From contig CAMHAH010000005.1 in the NCBI GenBank assembly GCA_946183365.1, positions 1 to 64,000 of the forward strand: 64,000 nt of DNA, in the 5' to 3' direction. Below the pieces are notes generated by a model. That model worked only from the letters and a program-made list of their open reading frames with translations, was not told the origin of the DNA and did no database searches. Positions within the stretch are counted from its first letter, which is position 1. Each line of letters opens with the position of its first letter. Origin of the DNA: an uncultured Clostridia bacterium (lineage in GTDB: Bacteria; Bacillota; Clostridia; Oscillospirales; Acutalibacteraceae). The position numbers were made by a program, and so were the translations under genes. Below, piece after piece: positions 15,901 through 25,147 of the stretch.

Positions 15901-17040
15901 ATGAAACGGAAACAATTGATTTCTTTGATGACCGCTTTTGTTATCATTATTTTTTCGACTTTGTCTGTAAGCGCTTTAGGTGAGAGCGATATCACAGCTC
16001 CGTCGGCAGTGCTTATGGACGCTTCATCGGGTAAAATTCTTTATGAAAAAAATGCGCGTGAGCAAAGACCCTGCGCTTCTATAACTAAGGTAATGACCCT
16101 TACTTTGGTGATGGAAGCTATAGACAGCGGCAAAATAAGCCTGGACGACACCGTCACGACTTCTGCTCACGCAGCTTCTATGGGCGGATCGGATATCTGG
16201 CTCGAAGAGGGAGAACAGATGTCTGTCGATGATATGGTGAAGGCTACCGTCGTAGCCTCGGCAAACGACGCCGCTGTCGCTCTCGCCGAGTATATCAGCG
16301 GCAGTGAGGATGACTTCGTCGCCGCTATGAACGACAAAGCTGCGCAGCTTGGTATGAATAAAACTGTCTTTATGAATTGCAACGGACTTGACGAAGAAGG
16401 ACATATCACATCAGCATATGATGTAGCCTTGATGTCTCGGGAGCTTATCAAACATGAAAAGATCTTTGATTATACATCTGTCTGGCTCGATTATCTTCGC
16501 GGCGGTGAAACTCAGATCGTCAACACCAATAAGCTTTTGCGTACATATGACGGGATAACAGGCTTGAAAACCGGTACAACAGGTGAAGCCGGAGCCTGCA
16601 TCAGCGCTACCGCCGAGAGAAACGGCCTGAGCCTTATATCGGTCGTGCTCGGCGCTGATAACGGTAAAGATCGCTTCAAAGACGCTGCCGCGCTGCTCGA
16701 TTACGGATTTGCAAATTTCGAAACTAAGGAGCTAAAATTATCTGAAGAGCTGTTTCCGATAAAGGTGGTCGGAGGCTTAAAGGACAGCGCGGATATAAAA
16801 TGCGACGATCAAAAAAGCTTGACGGTGCCAAAGGGTGAGGGAGAGGGGCTGAAAGAGACCCTTGATATCCCCGATAGTATCGAAGCGCCTGTTGAGGTAG
16901 GAGATAAGATAGGAACTCTTGTGTATTCGCTCAACGGTGAAGAGATAGCCGCGTTTGACGTAGTAGCGGACGAAAGCGTTGAGAAAAAGAGCTTCGGCAG
17001 TATCCTTAAAATTCTATGGGATTCGCTGATTAAGCTATAG
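15901..17040 (+). CDS. D-alanyl-D-alanine carboxypeptidase, DacF-like
   Basis: A 379-residue penicillin-binding peptidase S11. Signal peptide 1-26; active-site SITK at Ser60-Lys63; SAN motif in VVASANDAAVAL; KTG motif in GLKTGTTGEAG. The C-terminal beta domain (PBP5_C type) spans about 280-360 and ends with an amphipathic segment (SFGSILKILWDSLIKL) that fits membrane attachment. It removes the terminal D-Ala from stem peptides, limiting cross-linking. The ribosome binding site lies in a predicted hairpin, unlike the second carboxypeptidase at 23329, so translation may be conditional. Confidence 0.92.
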   Translation: MKRKQLISLMTAFVIIIFSTLSVSALGESDITAPSAVLMDASSGKILYEKNAREQRPCASITKVMTLTLVMEAIDSGKISLDDTVTTSAHAASMGGSDIWLEEGEQMSVDDMVKATVVASANDAAVALAEYISGSEDDFVAAMNDKAAQLGMNKTVFMNCNGLDEEGHITSAYDVALMSRELIKHEKIFDYTSVWLDYLRGGETQIVNTNKLLRTYDGITGLKTGTTGEAGACISATAERNGLSLISVVLGADNGKDRFKDAAALLDYGFANFETKELKLSEELFPIKVVGGLKDSADIKCDDQKSLTVPKGEGEGLKETLDIPDSIEAPVEVGDKIGTLVYSLNGEEIAAFDVVADESVEKKSFGSILKILWDSLIKL

Positions 17041-17115
17041 TTACAATATATAGTATTGATACGGATATATGATTACAAAGTTTAGAGTTTATTCATATTT
17101 ATTGCGATAAAAATG

Positions 17116-17144
17116 TTGCAAATACCCTTGAAATATAGTATAAT
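17116..17144 (+). promoter_or_regulatory. SigA-type promoter of pgi
   Basis: TTGCAA, 17 bp, TATAAT. The leader carries a GGAAGAAA/TTTCTTCC hairpin at 17160-17183, which may stabilise the mRNA of this highly expressed gene. Confidence 0.7.
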
Positions 17145-17206
17145 ACGTTTGATAGTATAGGAAGAAATATGTAATTTTCTTCCTTGGAATTATAAGGAGG
17201 GTATTT

Positions 17207-18544
17207 ATGTCTACAACTCTTAGTGTAAAACATTTACAGGGCTTCGTGCGTGATGACGAGTTCATCGGTATTGCTCCTGCGGTAAAGGCAGCTCACGAGG
17301 CGCTTCATACAGGTACCGGTCTCGGTAACGATTATATAGGATGGCTTAATCTGCCTACCGATTATGATAAAGACGAGTTTGCTCGTATAAAGACCGCGGC
17401 CAACAAGATCCAGAACAACTCCGATATCTTTGTAGTTATCGGTATCGGCGGTTCGTATCTCGGCGCTCGTGCCGCTATCGAATTCATCAAATCCCCTAAT
17501 TACAACGCTCTTTGCAAGAACACTCCTCAGATCTACTATACAGGTAATTCTATCAGCTCAAACGCTCTTTCCGAGCTGCTCGAGATCTGTGAGGGTAAGG
17601 ATATATCCATCAACATGATCTCTAAGTCGGGTACTACCACAGAGCCCGCTATCGCTTTCCGCCTTTTCAGAGAGCTTCTTGAGAAGAAGTACGGCAAGGA
17701 CGGAGCAAGAGAGCGCATCTACTGCACTACCGATAAAGCTAAGGGCACATTGAAGGCTCTCGCTGACAGAGAAGGTTATGAGACCTTTGTCGTTCCGGAT
17801 AACGTAGGCGGTCGCTACAGCGTGCTCACGGCTGTCGGTCTTCTTCCCATAGCTGTATCTGGTGCTGATATTGACGCTCTTATGAGCGGCGCTAAGGCAG
17901 CTCAGGATAAATTCACCGATCCCGATATCGAGAAGAATGATTGCTACAAGTACGCGGCTATCCGAAACATCCTTTATAACAAGGGACTGACCACCGAGAT
18001 CCTCGTAAGCTATGAGCCCGCTTTCACTCTTATGAACGAGTGGTTCAAGCAGCTTTACGGCGAGAGCGAGGGCAAGGATTTTAAGGGTATCTTCCCGGCT
18101 TCTGTTATTTTCTCTACTGACCTCCACTCAATGGGTCAGTACATCCAGGACGGCAGACGTACTCTGTTCGAGACCGTTGTACACTTCGACAAGGTTCAGA
18201 GAGAGATCACTATAGGCACTGATCCCGAGAACCTTGACGGTCTTAACTTCCTTTCCGGCAAGACGATGCAGTTCGTCAACCAGAAGGCTTTTGAGGGTAC
18301 CGTACTCGCTCATAATGACGGCGGTGTACCCAATATCGTTCTCAATGTTGACGCTATGGATGAGTATAACCTCGGTTATCTTATCTACTTCTTCGAGAAG
18401 GCTTGCGCTATCTCCGGTTATCTGCTTGGTGTAAACCCCTTTAACCAGCCCGGCGTTGAGAGCTACAAGAAGAATATGTTCGCTCTTCTCGGTAAGCGCG
18501 GTTATGAGTATCAAAAAGCTGAGCTTGAGGCAAGATTAAAGTAA
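17207..18544 (+). CDS. pgi: Glucose-6-phosphate isomerase
   Basis: A 445-residue Firmicutes-type isomerase interconverting glucose 6-phosphate and fructose 6-phosphate. The fold-specific stretches are [48 protein letters not shown], and [16 protein letters not shown] near the C-terminus. RBS AAGGAGGG precedes ATG 17207. Codon use is strongly biased toward the favoured set, as expected for an abundant glycolytic enzyme. Confidence 0.97.
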   Translation: MSTTLSVKHLQGFVRDDEFIGIAPAVKAAHEALHTGTGLGNDYIGWLNLPTDYDKDEFARIKTAANKIQNNSDIFVVIGIGGSYLGARAAIEFIKSPNYNALCKNTPQIYYTGNSISSNALSELLEICEGKDISINMISKSGTTTEPAIAFRLFRELLEKKYGKDGARERIYCTTDKAKGTLKALADREGYETFVVPDNVGGRYSVLTAVGLLPIAVSGADIDALMSGAKAAQDKFTDPDIEKNDCYKYAAIRNILYNKGLTTEILVSYEPAFTLMNEWFKQLYGESEGKDFKGIFPASVIFSTDLHSMGQYIQDGRRTLFETVVHFDKVQREITIGTDPENLDGLNFLSGKTMQFVNQKAFEGTVLAHNDGGVPNIVLNVDAMDEYNLGYLIYFFEKACAISGYLLGVNPFNQPGVESYKKNMFALLGKRGYEYQKAELEARLK

Positions 18545-18578
18545 AAACTGTTATAAAAACACAGGAGGAATATACAAA

Positions 18579-18995
18579 ATGGTTACATTAATTATTGGAA
18601 AAAAAGGCAGCGGCAAGACAAAAAAGCTTATCCAGCTCGCTAACGAGGCTGTAGCTAAGTCCAGCGGTAACGTTGTAGTTATCGAAAAGGGCGCGGGTCT
18701 GACTTACGACGTCACACATAAGGCTCGTCTGGTAGATACCGATGTTTACGGTATCAAAGGCTATGATATGCTTTTAGGCTTTATCAGCGGTATTTGTGCG
18801 GGTAATTATGATGTTACGGATATCTTTGTGGATTCTACCTTCAAGATCGCTCCCGAGGGCGTTGACGGTATCGAAAAGTTTGTAACAGCTCTTAACTCGC
18901 TGGCTGATGAGAGCGACGCTAAGATCACTCTTCTTGTATCCTCTGCCGAGGCTGACCTTCCTTCAGGTCTCAAGGCTGTTTGTGAAGAAATCTGA
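18579..18995 (+). CDS. P-loop NTPase-like protein of unknown function
   Basis: A 138-residue protein opening with a Walker A loop, LIIGKKGSGKTKK (residues 4-16), then alternating strands and helices (NVVVIEKG, DIFVDSTFKIA, AKITLLVSSAE). It lacks an obvious Walker B Asp-Glu pair and is too short for a complete ATPase of a known class. IFVDSTFK may act as Walker B. It follows pgi by 34 bp with AGGAGGAAT before the ATG and ends at a strong terminator, so it is probably cotranscribed with pgi. I do not recognise the family; a small kinase-like or ATP sensor is conceivable. Confidence 0.65.
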   Translation: MVTLIIGKKGSGKTKKLIQLANEAVAKSSGNVVVIEKGAGLTYDVTHKARLVDTDVYGIKGYDMLLGFISGICAGNYDVTDIFVDSTFKIAPEGVDGIEKFVTALNSLADESDAKITLLVSSAEADLPSGLKAVCEEI

Positions 18996-19016
18996 TAATT
19001 ATTGCATCGTTACCTA

Positions 19017-19048
19017 CAGCCGCTCCGTTGATTTGGAGCGGCTGTTTT
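19017..19048 (+). terminator. Rho-independent terminator of the pgi unit
   Basis: Ten-bp perfect stem CAGCCGCTCC/GGAGCGGCTG, 8 nt loop, then TTTTGT. Confidence 0.9.
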
Positions 19049-19110
19049 GTATATTGCCTCATATTATGCATTTTTCATAATAAATATGGCTATTTTTCTG
19101 TTGATTTTAC

Positions 19111-19139
19111 TTGACAAAATTTCTCTGTTTTATTATAAT
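19111..19139 (+). promoter_or_regulatory. Consensus SigA promoter for yceD-rpmF
   Basis: TTGACA, 17 bp, TATAAT: a perfect match to both hexamers, suiting a ribosomal-protein unit. Confidence 0.85.
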
Positions 19140-19181
19140 ACAAATTAGCGTTTTAATGTGGTCGCATTATGCGGAGGTATT

Positions 19182-19676
19182 ATGCTGTTAGATTTGAAAG
19201 ATATTTTCGTTTCCGACGGTGCGTGTAAAGACGTCAATTACGCTCTCTCGTTGAGTGAGATCGAGATTTCGGGTGAACATCCATTCAATTCTCCCGTGTC
19301 CGTCAGCGCTCACGCGGAGAATAGGGCGGGTATGGTTACGCTTGATATAGACGCTGATTTTGTCTATTCAACATCCTGTGACCGCTGTCTTGCTCCTGTT
19401 GAGCGTGAATTTGATTATCACTTTTCGCATAAGCTTATCGAAAACCTCGAAGAGGATTTCAACGATGACTATATTGAAGCACCCGATCTCAGCTTGGATT
19501 TAGACGAGCTTGTCTCGTCAGATATCCTGTTAGAGCTGCCCTCCAGGTTTCTTTGCAAGGGAGACTGTCAAGGTCTCTGTCAAAAATGTGGACATAATCT
19601 TAACTTAGGAGATTGCGGCTGTGATAAAACAGAGATTGATCCGAGGCTTGAGGCGTTAAAAGAGTTATTAAAGTAA
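19182..19676 (+). CDS. YceD/DUF177 family protein
   Basis: A 164-residue DUF177 protein, encoded just upstream of rpmF as in most bacteria; family members are linked to 23S rRNA maturation. Visible are the central CDRCLAPVE motif and a C-terminal cysteine cluster (FLCKGDCQGLCQKCGHNLNLGDCGCD) that probably binds zinc. ATG 19182 is chosen because GCGGAGGT lies 5 bp upstream; the in-frame GTG at 19158 lies before that site. Confidence 0.9.
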   Translation: MLLDLKDIFVSDGACKDVNYALSLSEIEISGEHPFNSPVSVSAHAENRAGMVTLDIDADFVYSTSCDRCLAPVEREFDYHFSHKLIENLEEDFNDDYIEAPDLSLDLDELVSSDILLELPSRFLCKGDCQGLCQKCGHNLNLGDCGCDKTEIDPRLEALKELLK

Positions 19677-19704
19677 AGAAGATATAAATTAAGGAGGGTT
19701 TTTC

Positions 19705-19890
19705 ATGGCTGTACCGGCAAGAAAACATTCACATGCTCGTAAAATGAAGAGAAGATCAAATGTATGGAAGCTCCAGGCTCCGGCTCTCTCTATCTGCCCT
19801 GAGTGCGGTGAGTACAAGGCGCCCCATAAGGTATGTCCGAACTGCGGTAAGTACAAAGGCAGACAGGTTATCGCTAAGGACGCTGACTAA
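19705..19890 (+). CDS. rpmF: Ribosomal protein bL32
   Basis: A 61-residue bL32: N-terminal AVPARKHSHARKMKRRSN, then a zinc-binding form with two Cys pairs (CPECGEYKAPHKVCPNCGKYKG). It is a large-subunit protein. RBS AAGGAGGG precedes ATG 19705. Keeping all four cysteines makes it the zinc-containing (C+) variant. Confidence 0.97.
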   Translation: MAVPARKHSHARKMKRRSNVWKLQAPALSICPECGEYKAPHKVCPNCGKYKGRQVIAKDAD

Positions 19891-19914
19891 TATCTTTAAC
19901 AAAAGTAATCCGGC

Positions 19915-19946
19915 GGGCAGTTTACTGACCGCCCTTTTGTTTTTTA
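19915..19946 (+). terminator. Rho-independent terminator of rpmF
   Basis: GGGCAGTT/GACCGCCC-type stem with one mismatch and a short loop, followed by TTTTGTTTTTT. Confidence 0.8.
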
Positions 19947-19978
19947 TGTATCTTTATATTGATTAACGGAGGTGTACT

Positions 19979-21295
19979 GTGGCTGTAATAATTAAAGATG
20001 TTATCCGCCGCAGCTATGCCGAGCGCGCCGGATGTGAGGCGGGGGATACCCTGCTATCTATAAACGGCAACGATATCGTGGATGTACTTGATTATCGTTT
20101 TTATCAGCTTAATTCTGAATTAGAATTAAAGATCCGTGATATATCCGGTGTGATCCATAGTGTAAAGATCCGTAAGCCTGAGTATGAAGAGCTCGGACTT
20201 GAATTTGATACTTATCTTATGGATAAGGAAAAGAGCTGTCGTAATAAATGTGTCTTTTGCTTTATAGACCAGCTTCCTAAGGGGCTTCGTCAGTCTCTTT
20301 ATTTTAAGGATGACGACAGCCGACTATCGTTTTTGTTCGGTAACTATGTAACGCTTACCAATCTGAGCGAGCACGAGATATCCCGAATAATCAAAATGCA
20401 CATAAGCCCGATAAACGTCAGTGTGCATACAACTAATCCCGAGCTGAGAGTAAAAATGATGGGCAACCGTTTCGCGGGTAAGTCCTTATCTATTCTGAAG
20501 AGATTATCCGATAGCGGCATAGTCATCAACGCTCAGATAGTATGCTGTCCCGGTCTTAACGACGGTGACGAGCTTAAACGTTCCGTTAACGATCTGCTCG
20601 ATCTTAATGTAAATCTTATAGCTGTAGTTCCCGTAGGTATCACTAAATTCAGAGAGGGTTTATATCCTCTTACTCCTTTCACTGAGAAGAAGGCTGCCGA
20701 AACGGTCGACATCCTTGAGAATTTCGGTGAAATGTGCGTCAAAAAATACGGAAAACGTATCGTATACGCTGCCGATGAGCTTTATATCAAGGCCGGCTAC
20801 GATATTCCCGACGCCGCTTTTTACGGTGATTTTGAAGCTATTGAAAACGGTGTTGGTTTGATTGCTATGCTCAAAGAGGATCTGCTCGATGAGCTTGAAT
20901 GGCGTGATGCTGACGACAGTATTGACCGAAAAGTATCAATAGCCTGCGGTACATCAGCGGCTCCTTATCTCAGAGAGCTAATGAATTCTGTTGAAGAAAA
21001 GTTCATCAATGTTACGATTTGTGTATATTCGATCGTCAATGACTTTTTCGGTGAGAATATAAACGTAAGCGGTCTGATAGTCGGAAACGACTTAATTGAT
21101 CAGCTGAAGGATAAAGAGCTCGGCGACTGCCTGCTTATTTCCTCGGCAATGTTAAGATTTGAAAACGATCTGTTCCTCGATGATGTCCATATAGATGACG
21201 TCAAGAGGAAACTGAATATAAATGTATTACCTATAAACAACGACGGCAAGATGCTTCTTGACGCTATATTAGGAGAGGAGGGAGAAAATGTCTAA
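19979..21295 (+). CDS. Radical SAM DUF512 protein with N-terminal PDZ-like domain
   Basis: A 438-residue protein starting at GTG 19979 with ACGGAGGTG upstream. Residues 1-70 form a PDZ-like domain (YAERAGCEAGDTLLSING). A radical SAM core carries the cluster motif CRNKCVFCFID (CxxxCxxC), and a C-terminal DUF512 domain follows (ACGTSAAPYLRELM, VYSIVNDFFGENINVSGLIVGNDLI). The substrate of this widespread Clostridia/cyanobacteria family is not known. It overlaps der by 8 bp, an arrangement common in Clostridia. Confidence 0.9.
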   Translation: MAVIIKDVIRRSYAERAGCEAGDTLLSINGNDIVDVLDYRFYQLNSELELKIRDISGVIHSVKIRKPEYEELGLEFDTYLMDKEKSCRNKCVFCFIDQLPKGLRQSLYFKDDDSRLSFLFGNYVTLTNLSEHEISRIIKMHISPINVSVHTTNPELRVKMMGNRFAGKSLSILKRLSDSGIVINAQIVCCPGLNDGDELKRSVNDLLDLNVNLIAVVPVGITKFREGLYPLTPFTEKKAAETVDILENFGEMCVKKYGKRIVYAADELYIKAGYDIPDAAFYGDFEAIENGVGLIAMLKEDLLDELEWRDADDSIDRKVSIACGTSAAPYLRELMNSVEEKFINVTICVYSIVNDFFGENINVSGLIVGNDLIDQLKDKELGDCLLISSAMLRFENDLFLDDVHIDDVKRKLNINVLPINNDGKMLLDAILGEEGENV

Positions 21296-22607
21296 ACCTG
21301 TGATCGCCATTGTCGGCAGACCTAATGTCGGCAAAAGCACCCTGTTCAATAAGCTTGTAGGTGAACGCAAATCCATAGTCGACGATACGCCCGGAGTTAC
21401 CCGCGACCGTATCTACGGTGACGTTGAATGGGCGGGTAAAAGTGCGCTACTGATTGATACTGGCGGTATAGAACCCGCGTCGGACGATATCATTCTTTCT
21501 CAGATGCGTGAACAGGCTCAGCTCGCTATTGATACAGCAGATGTGATCATAATGGTCACCGACGTCCGCTCGGGCCTCGTCGCCACCGATCAGGATGTAG
21601 CTCATATGCTTTTGAAAAGCAATAAGCCAATGGTACTGTGTGTTAACAAGTGTGACTCTGTAGGTGATCCTCCTCCTGAATTCTATGAGTTTTATCAGCT
21701 TCCGTTAGAGCCGATTGCTGTTTCTTCGGTTCACGGTCACGGCACAGGCGACCTGCTTGACGCGGTTTTTGATAAGATAGAAACAACGAATGACGAAGAG
21801 GAAGATCCCGAGGTCATTTCAGTCGCTGTTATAGGCAGGCCGAATGTAGGCAAATCTTCTCTTATCAACAAGATAACTGGTGAGAACCGCTGTATCGTAT
21901 CAGATATCGCGGGAACCACTCGTGACAGTATCGACACTAAGATAGAGAATAAGCACGGCGTTTTCACACTGATAGATACTGCCGGAATGCGCCGCAAGAG
22001 CAAGGTCACAGATCAGATAGAGCGCTATTCCATACTTCGGGCTAAAATGGCTATAGAACGCTGTGACGTATGCGTTATCATGCTTGACGCCGAGACCGGA
22101 ATAACCGAACAGGATACCAAGGTTGCCGGTCTGGCTCTTGAAGCCGGTAAAGCCTGTGTTATAGCTGTGAATAAATGGGACGCTATTGAAAAGGATGATA
22201 AAACCATGCAGAATTTCCGCAAGGATATCGAGCGTGATTTTGCCTTTATGAGCTACGCTCCGTCTGTGTTCATTTCAGCTATGACAGGACAGAGACTTGA
22301 TAATCTGTTTGAGAATATCGTACACGTTACAAATACCTCGGCTATGCGAATAACAACGGGTCTGTTGAACGACCTGCTCGCGACCGCTACCGCGAGAGTA
22401 CAGCCTCCTACCGATAAGGGCAAGAGATTAAAGATCTTTTATATGACTCAGACGTCCGTTAAGCCGCCGACCTTTGTGTTCTTTTGCAATAATGCTGAGC
22501 TTTTCCATTTTTCTTATCAGCGATATCTTGAGAACAGGCTCAGAGAGGCTTTTGATTTCAGCGGCACACCAATCAGATTTGTGATAAGGGAGAGAGATAA
22601 CAAGTGA
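21288..22607 (+). CDS. der: Ribosome-associated GTPase Der (EngA)
   Basis: A 439-residue tandem GTPase. The first G domain opens with GRPNVGKSTLFN and has NKCD; the second has GRPNVGKSSLIN, DTAGMRRKS and NKWD; the C-terminal KH-like domain spans about 350-439. Der binds 50S precursors late in large-subunit assembly and is essential in most bacteria. RBS GGAGGGAGA lies inside the end of the DUF512 gene. The stop codon overlaps the plsY GTG start. Confidence 0.97.
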   Translation: MSKPVIAIVGRPNVGKSTLFNKLVGERKSIVDDTPGVTRDRIYGDVEWAGKSALLIDTGGIEPASDDIILSQMREQAQLAIDTADVIIMVTDVRSGLVATDQDVAHMLLKSNKPMVLCVNKCDSVGDPPPEFYEFYQLPLEPIAVSSVHGHGTGDLLDAVFDKIETTNDEEEDPEVISVAVIGRPNVGKSSLINKITGENRCIVSDIAGTTRDSIDTKIENKHGVFTLIDTAGMRRKSKVTDQIERYSILRAKMAIERCDVCVIMLDAETGITEQDTKVAGLALEAGKACVIAVNKWDAIEKDDKTMQNFRKDIERDFAFMSYAPSVFISAMTGQRLDNLFENIVHVTNTSAMRITTGLLNDLLATATARVQPPTDKGKRLKIFYMTQTSVKPPTFVFFCNNAELFHFSYQRYLENRLREAFDFSGTPIRFVIRERDNK

Positions 22608-23311
22608 CAGTTGAACTGATTATCCGTACTATCGCCACAATGCTGATCGCCTACCTTTTGGGCAGTTTAAGTCCGGCTATCATTATTACCTATATGAGTA
22701 CCGGCAAGGATATCCGTACTATGGGTTCCGGCAACGCAGGCTTTACCAATGTGCTGCGTTCAGTCGGCACATGGCAGGCTGTCTTGACCATAGTCTGTGA
22801 TTATCTTAAGGGAATCATAGCTGTATTGATCGGCTGGTGGATATTCTCCGCGCTTACGGTAACGAACGACGTCGCCCCGATAGAGTATGTTAAATACGGC
22901 AGATATCTTGCGGGTTTATTCGTGATTTTGGGCCATACGTTCCCGATATACTATGGCTTTAAGGGCGGCAAAGGCGTTGTCACCGCGAACGCGCTGATGC
23001 TGGTTGTTGATTGGCGAGTTTTTCTGCTGATAGTAGCGACATTTCTTATAATCTTCTTTGCTACAAAGATAATATCTTTAGGCTCTGTAGCGTGCGCCGC
23101 GTTATATCCTGTTTATACGTTATTAGTTACATACTTTCTTGACTATCTGCCGTATCTCAATACAGAGAACGAATTGAGATTCCGGTTTGTATTGATCTCA
23201 ACAGCCTGCGCTTTTGTGGTTGGATTGTTGGTTATCATCATGCACAAAGAAAATATACAAAGACTTTTTGACGGTAAAGAGAAACGAATAAAAGCAAAAG
23301 CCTCAAAATAA
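22604..23311 (+). CDS. plsY: Glycerol-3-phosphate acyltransferase PlsY
   Basis: A 235-residue membrane protein with about five helices. It transfers the acyl group from acyl-phosphate to glycerol 3-phosphate, the first step of phospholipid synthesis. Signature loops are YLLGSLSPAI, GSGNAGFTNVLRSVG (usual GSGNxGATN) and GHTFPIYYGFKGGKGVVT. GTG start overlapping the der stop (GTGA), so translation is coupled. It has a longer second loop than the shortest PlsY proteins. Confidence 0.95.
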   Translation: MTVELIIRTIATMLIAYLLGSLSPAIIITYMSTGKDIRTMGSGNAGFTNVLRSVGTWQAVLTIVCDYLKGIIAVLIGWWIFSALTVTNDVAPIEYVKYGRYLAGLFVILGHTFPIYYGFKGGKGVVTANALMLVVDWRVFLLIVATFLIIFFATKIISLGSVACAALYPVYTLLVTYFLDYLPYLNTENELRFRFVLISTACAFVVGLLVIIMHKENIQRLFDGKEKRIKAKASK

Positions 23312-23328
23312 TCTTAAGGGGTAATCAT

Positions 23329-24654
23329 ATGAAACGTATTATTTGTACTGTTCTTGCTATCGCGTTTATTATTCTTACGGCTCTGTCCGTATCCGCTGTA
23401 GATTATGGCTGTACGGTCAATCCTGTCGCTAAGGCGGTTTATCTCAAAAACCTCGATACCGGAGCCGTCGTTTATCAGAAAGAAGCGGAACAGCAGATGT
23501 ATCCCGCTTCTACGACTAAAATCATGACTTATGTGATAGTTGCTGATAATATAGCTGATTTTGATAACACAATGGTTACAGTCGATGAAAGTGTTCTGAA
23601 CGGCTTGGATCCCGCGAGCACAGTCATGGGTCTTGCGGGACATATCGGAGAGAGCTTCTCTATCAGAGATCTTCTCTACGGCATGATGCTCCCCTCGGGC
23701 AACGATGCGGCTCTTGTACTGGCGGACTATGTCGGCAAAGGTATCGAAAACTTTGTACAGATGATGAACGCTAAGGCGGCTGAGCTCTGTTGTACAGGTA
23801 CACATTTCGTTAATCCTCACGGGCTTTATGATTCCAATCACTTTACTACGGCAAAAGACCTATCCGTGATATCGGAATACGCGATGAAGTGTCAAAGCTT
23901 TATGGATATCACCAATACGGTCGAGTATAAGCCATCTGGCTTTGAGTATTCTTTTAAGAATACCAATTATATGCTGTATTCCGAGGCTGAGTCCGGCAAC
24001 TATTATTATCAGTATACCAAAGGTATCAAGACGGGTTACACCGACGAGGCGGGCAAGTGCCTTGTCACCTCCGCTGAGAAAGACGGTTTTACTTACCTTT
24101 GTGTCGAATTGGGTACCGCTTACTCATACTCTGAGGATATCAATTACGCGATGCTTGACGCAAAAAGCCTGTATGAATGGGCATTCAATGATCTCGGCAA
24201 GCAGACTGTTTACGGCCCTTCGGATATAGTGAAGAGTATTCCCGTCAAGTATGTCACGGGTGATAAAGAGCTTGCGGCTGTGCCTGAAAAAGAGGTAGTT
24301 GCTCTTTTACCTAATAATTATGATAAAAACCTTGTCGCGGTAGATATCAAATGCCCCGATACCGTTGAGGCTCCCGTTCATAAGGGCGATGTGCTCGGTA
24401 CGGTTTCGGTAAGGTATGACGACATGGATCTCGGAACTACCAATGTAATAGCTTCTGAGGACATAGAGCGAAACCAAATCAAGTATTTTTTCGCAAAGAC
24501 CGCGGAGTTCATCAAGACCCATGTGATTGTGATTATTATCGGTGTAGTGCTTATCATCCTGCTGATAATACTGATCTTGGCTTTGAGAGCCAGACATAAG
24601 CGCGCAGCTCGGGCAAGAGCGCGCGAGCAGGCTCGCAGACGCTTCAGAGATTGA
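23329..24654 (+). CDS. D-alanyl-D-alanine carboxypeptidase with C-terminal membrane anchor
   Basis: A 441-residue S11 peptidase. Signal peptide 1-23; STTK at Ser61-Lys64; SGN motif in LPSGNDAALVLADY; KTG motif in GIKTGYTDEAGKC. After the C-terminal beta domain there is one strong membrane helix (VIVIIIGVVLIILLIILI) followed by a very Arg-rich cytoplasmic tail (RARHKRAARARAREQARRRF). This differs from the amphipathic ending of the carboxypeptidase at 15901. It probably trims peptidoglycan stem peptides in vegetative cells. RBS AAGGGGTAA precedes ATG 23329. Confidence 0.93.
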   Translation: MKRIICTVLAIAFIILTALSVSAVDYGCTVNPVAKAVYLKNLDTGAVVYQKEAEQQMYPASTTKIMTYVIVADNIADFDNTMVTVDESVLNGLDPASTVMGLAGHIGESFSIRDLLYGMMLPSGNDAALVLADYVGKGIENFVQMMNAKAAELCCTGTHFVNPHGLYDSNHFTTAKDLSVISEYAMKCQSFMDITNTVEYKPSGFEYSFKNTNYMLYSEAESGNYYYQYTKGIKTGYTDEAGKCLVTSAEKDGFTYLCVELGTAYSYSEDINYAMLDAKSLYEWAFNDLGKQTVYGPSDIVKSIPVKYVTGDKELAAVPEKEVVALLPNNYDKNLVAVDIKCPDTVEAPVHKGDVLGTVSVRYDDMDLGTTNVIASEDIERNQIKYFFAKTAEFIKTHVIVIIIGVVLIILLIILILALRARHKRAARARAREQARRRFRD

Positions 24655-24669
24655 TAATACTGATAAACG

Positions 24670-24697
24670 GCTCTCTCTTTTTGAGAGAGCTTTTTTT
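24670..24697 (+). terminator. Rho-independent terminator
   Basis: GCTCTCTC/GAGAGAGC stem, T-rich loop, then seven T. Confidence 0.9.
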
Positions 24698-24707
24698 GTC
24701 GTTGCTA

Positions 24708-24736
24708 TTGACTATTTGAGCATACGGTTATAAAAT
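24708..24736 (+). promoter_or_regulatory. SigA-type promoter of the HIT-protein gene
   Basis: TTGACT, 17 bp, TAAAAT, about 30 bp before ATG 24768. Confidence 0.7.
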
Positions 24737-24767
24737 AAATATGATAAATCAATTACGGAGGTTAACT

Positions 24768-25109
24768 ATGTCTGATTGTATTTTTTGTAAAATCGCCGCG
24801 GGTGAGATCCCGTCGAATAAGGTCTATGAGGATGACCGTATTATCGCTATTCATGATCTTAATCCGATGGCTCCCGTCCATGTGCTGTTTATCCCTAAGG
24901 AACACATTTGCTGCGCCAACGCAATAACAGAAGAAAACAGCGACGTAGTTGCTCATATATTTACAAAGATCCCCGTTGTCGCCAAAGAGCTTGGACTTAC
25001 AAACGGTTATAGAATTGTCAATAACTGCGGCGAGGACGGCGGTCAGACTGTCATGCATCTCCATTTTCATCTTTTGGGCGGTAAAAAGCTCAAGGTCGAA
25101 ATGGCATGA
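24768..25109 (+). CDS. HIT family nucleotide-binding protein
   Basis: A 113-residue histidine-triad protein, HinT-like. The active-site triad is HLHFHLLGG near the C-terminus, and the N-terminus SDCIFCKIAAGEIP with a later His carries the usual zinc-site pattern. HinT-type proteins hydrolyse purine nucleoside phosphoramidates. ATG 24768 is preceded by ACGGAGGT; an in-frame ATG at 24741 lies before that site and is not used. Confidence 0.95.
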   Translation: MSDCIFCKIAAGEIPSNKVYEDDRIIAIHDLNPMAPVHVLFIPKEHICCANAITEENSDVVAHIFTKIPVVAKELGLTNGYRIVNNCGEDGGQTVMHLHFHLLGGKKLKVEMA

Positions 25110-25147
25110 AGTGAGAAGATCAAATATTTGATAAGGAAGGTATTAAT

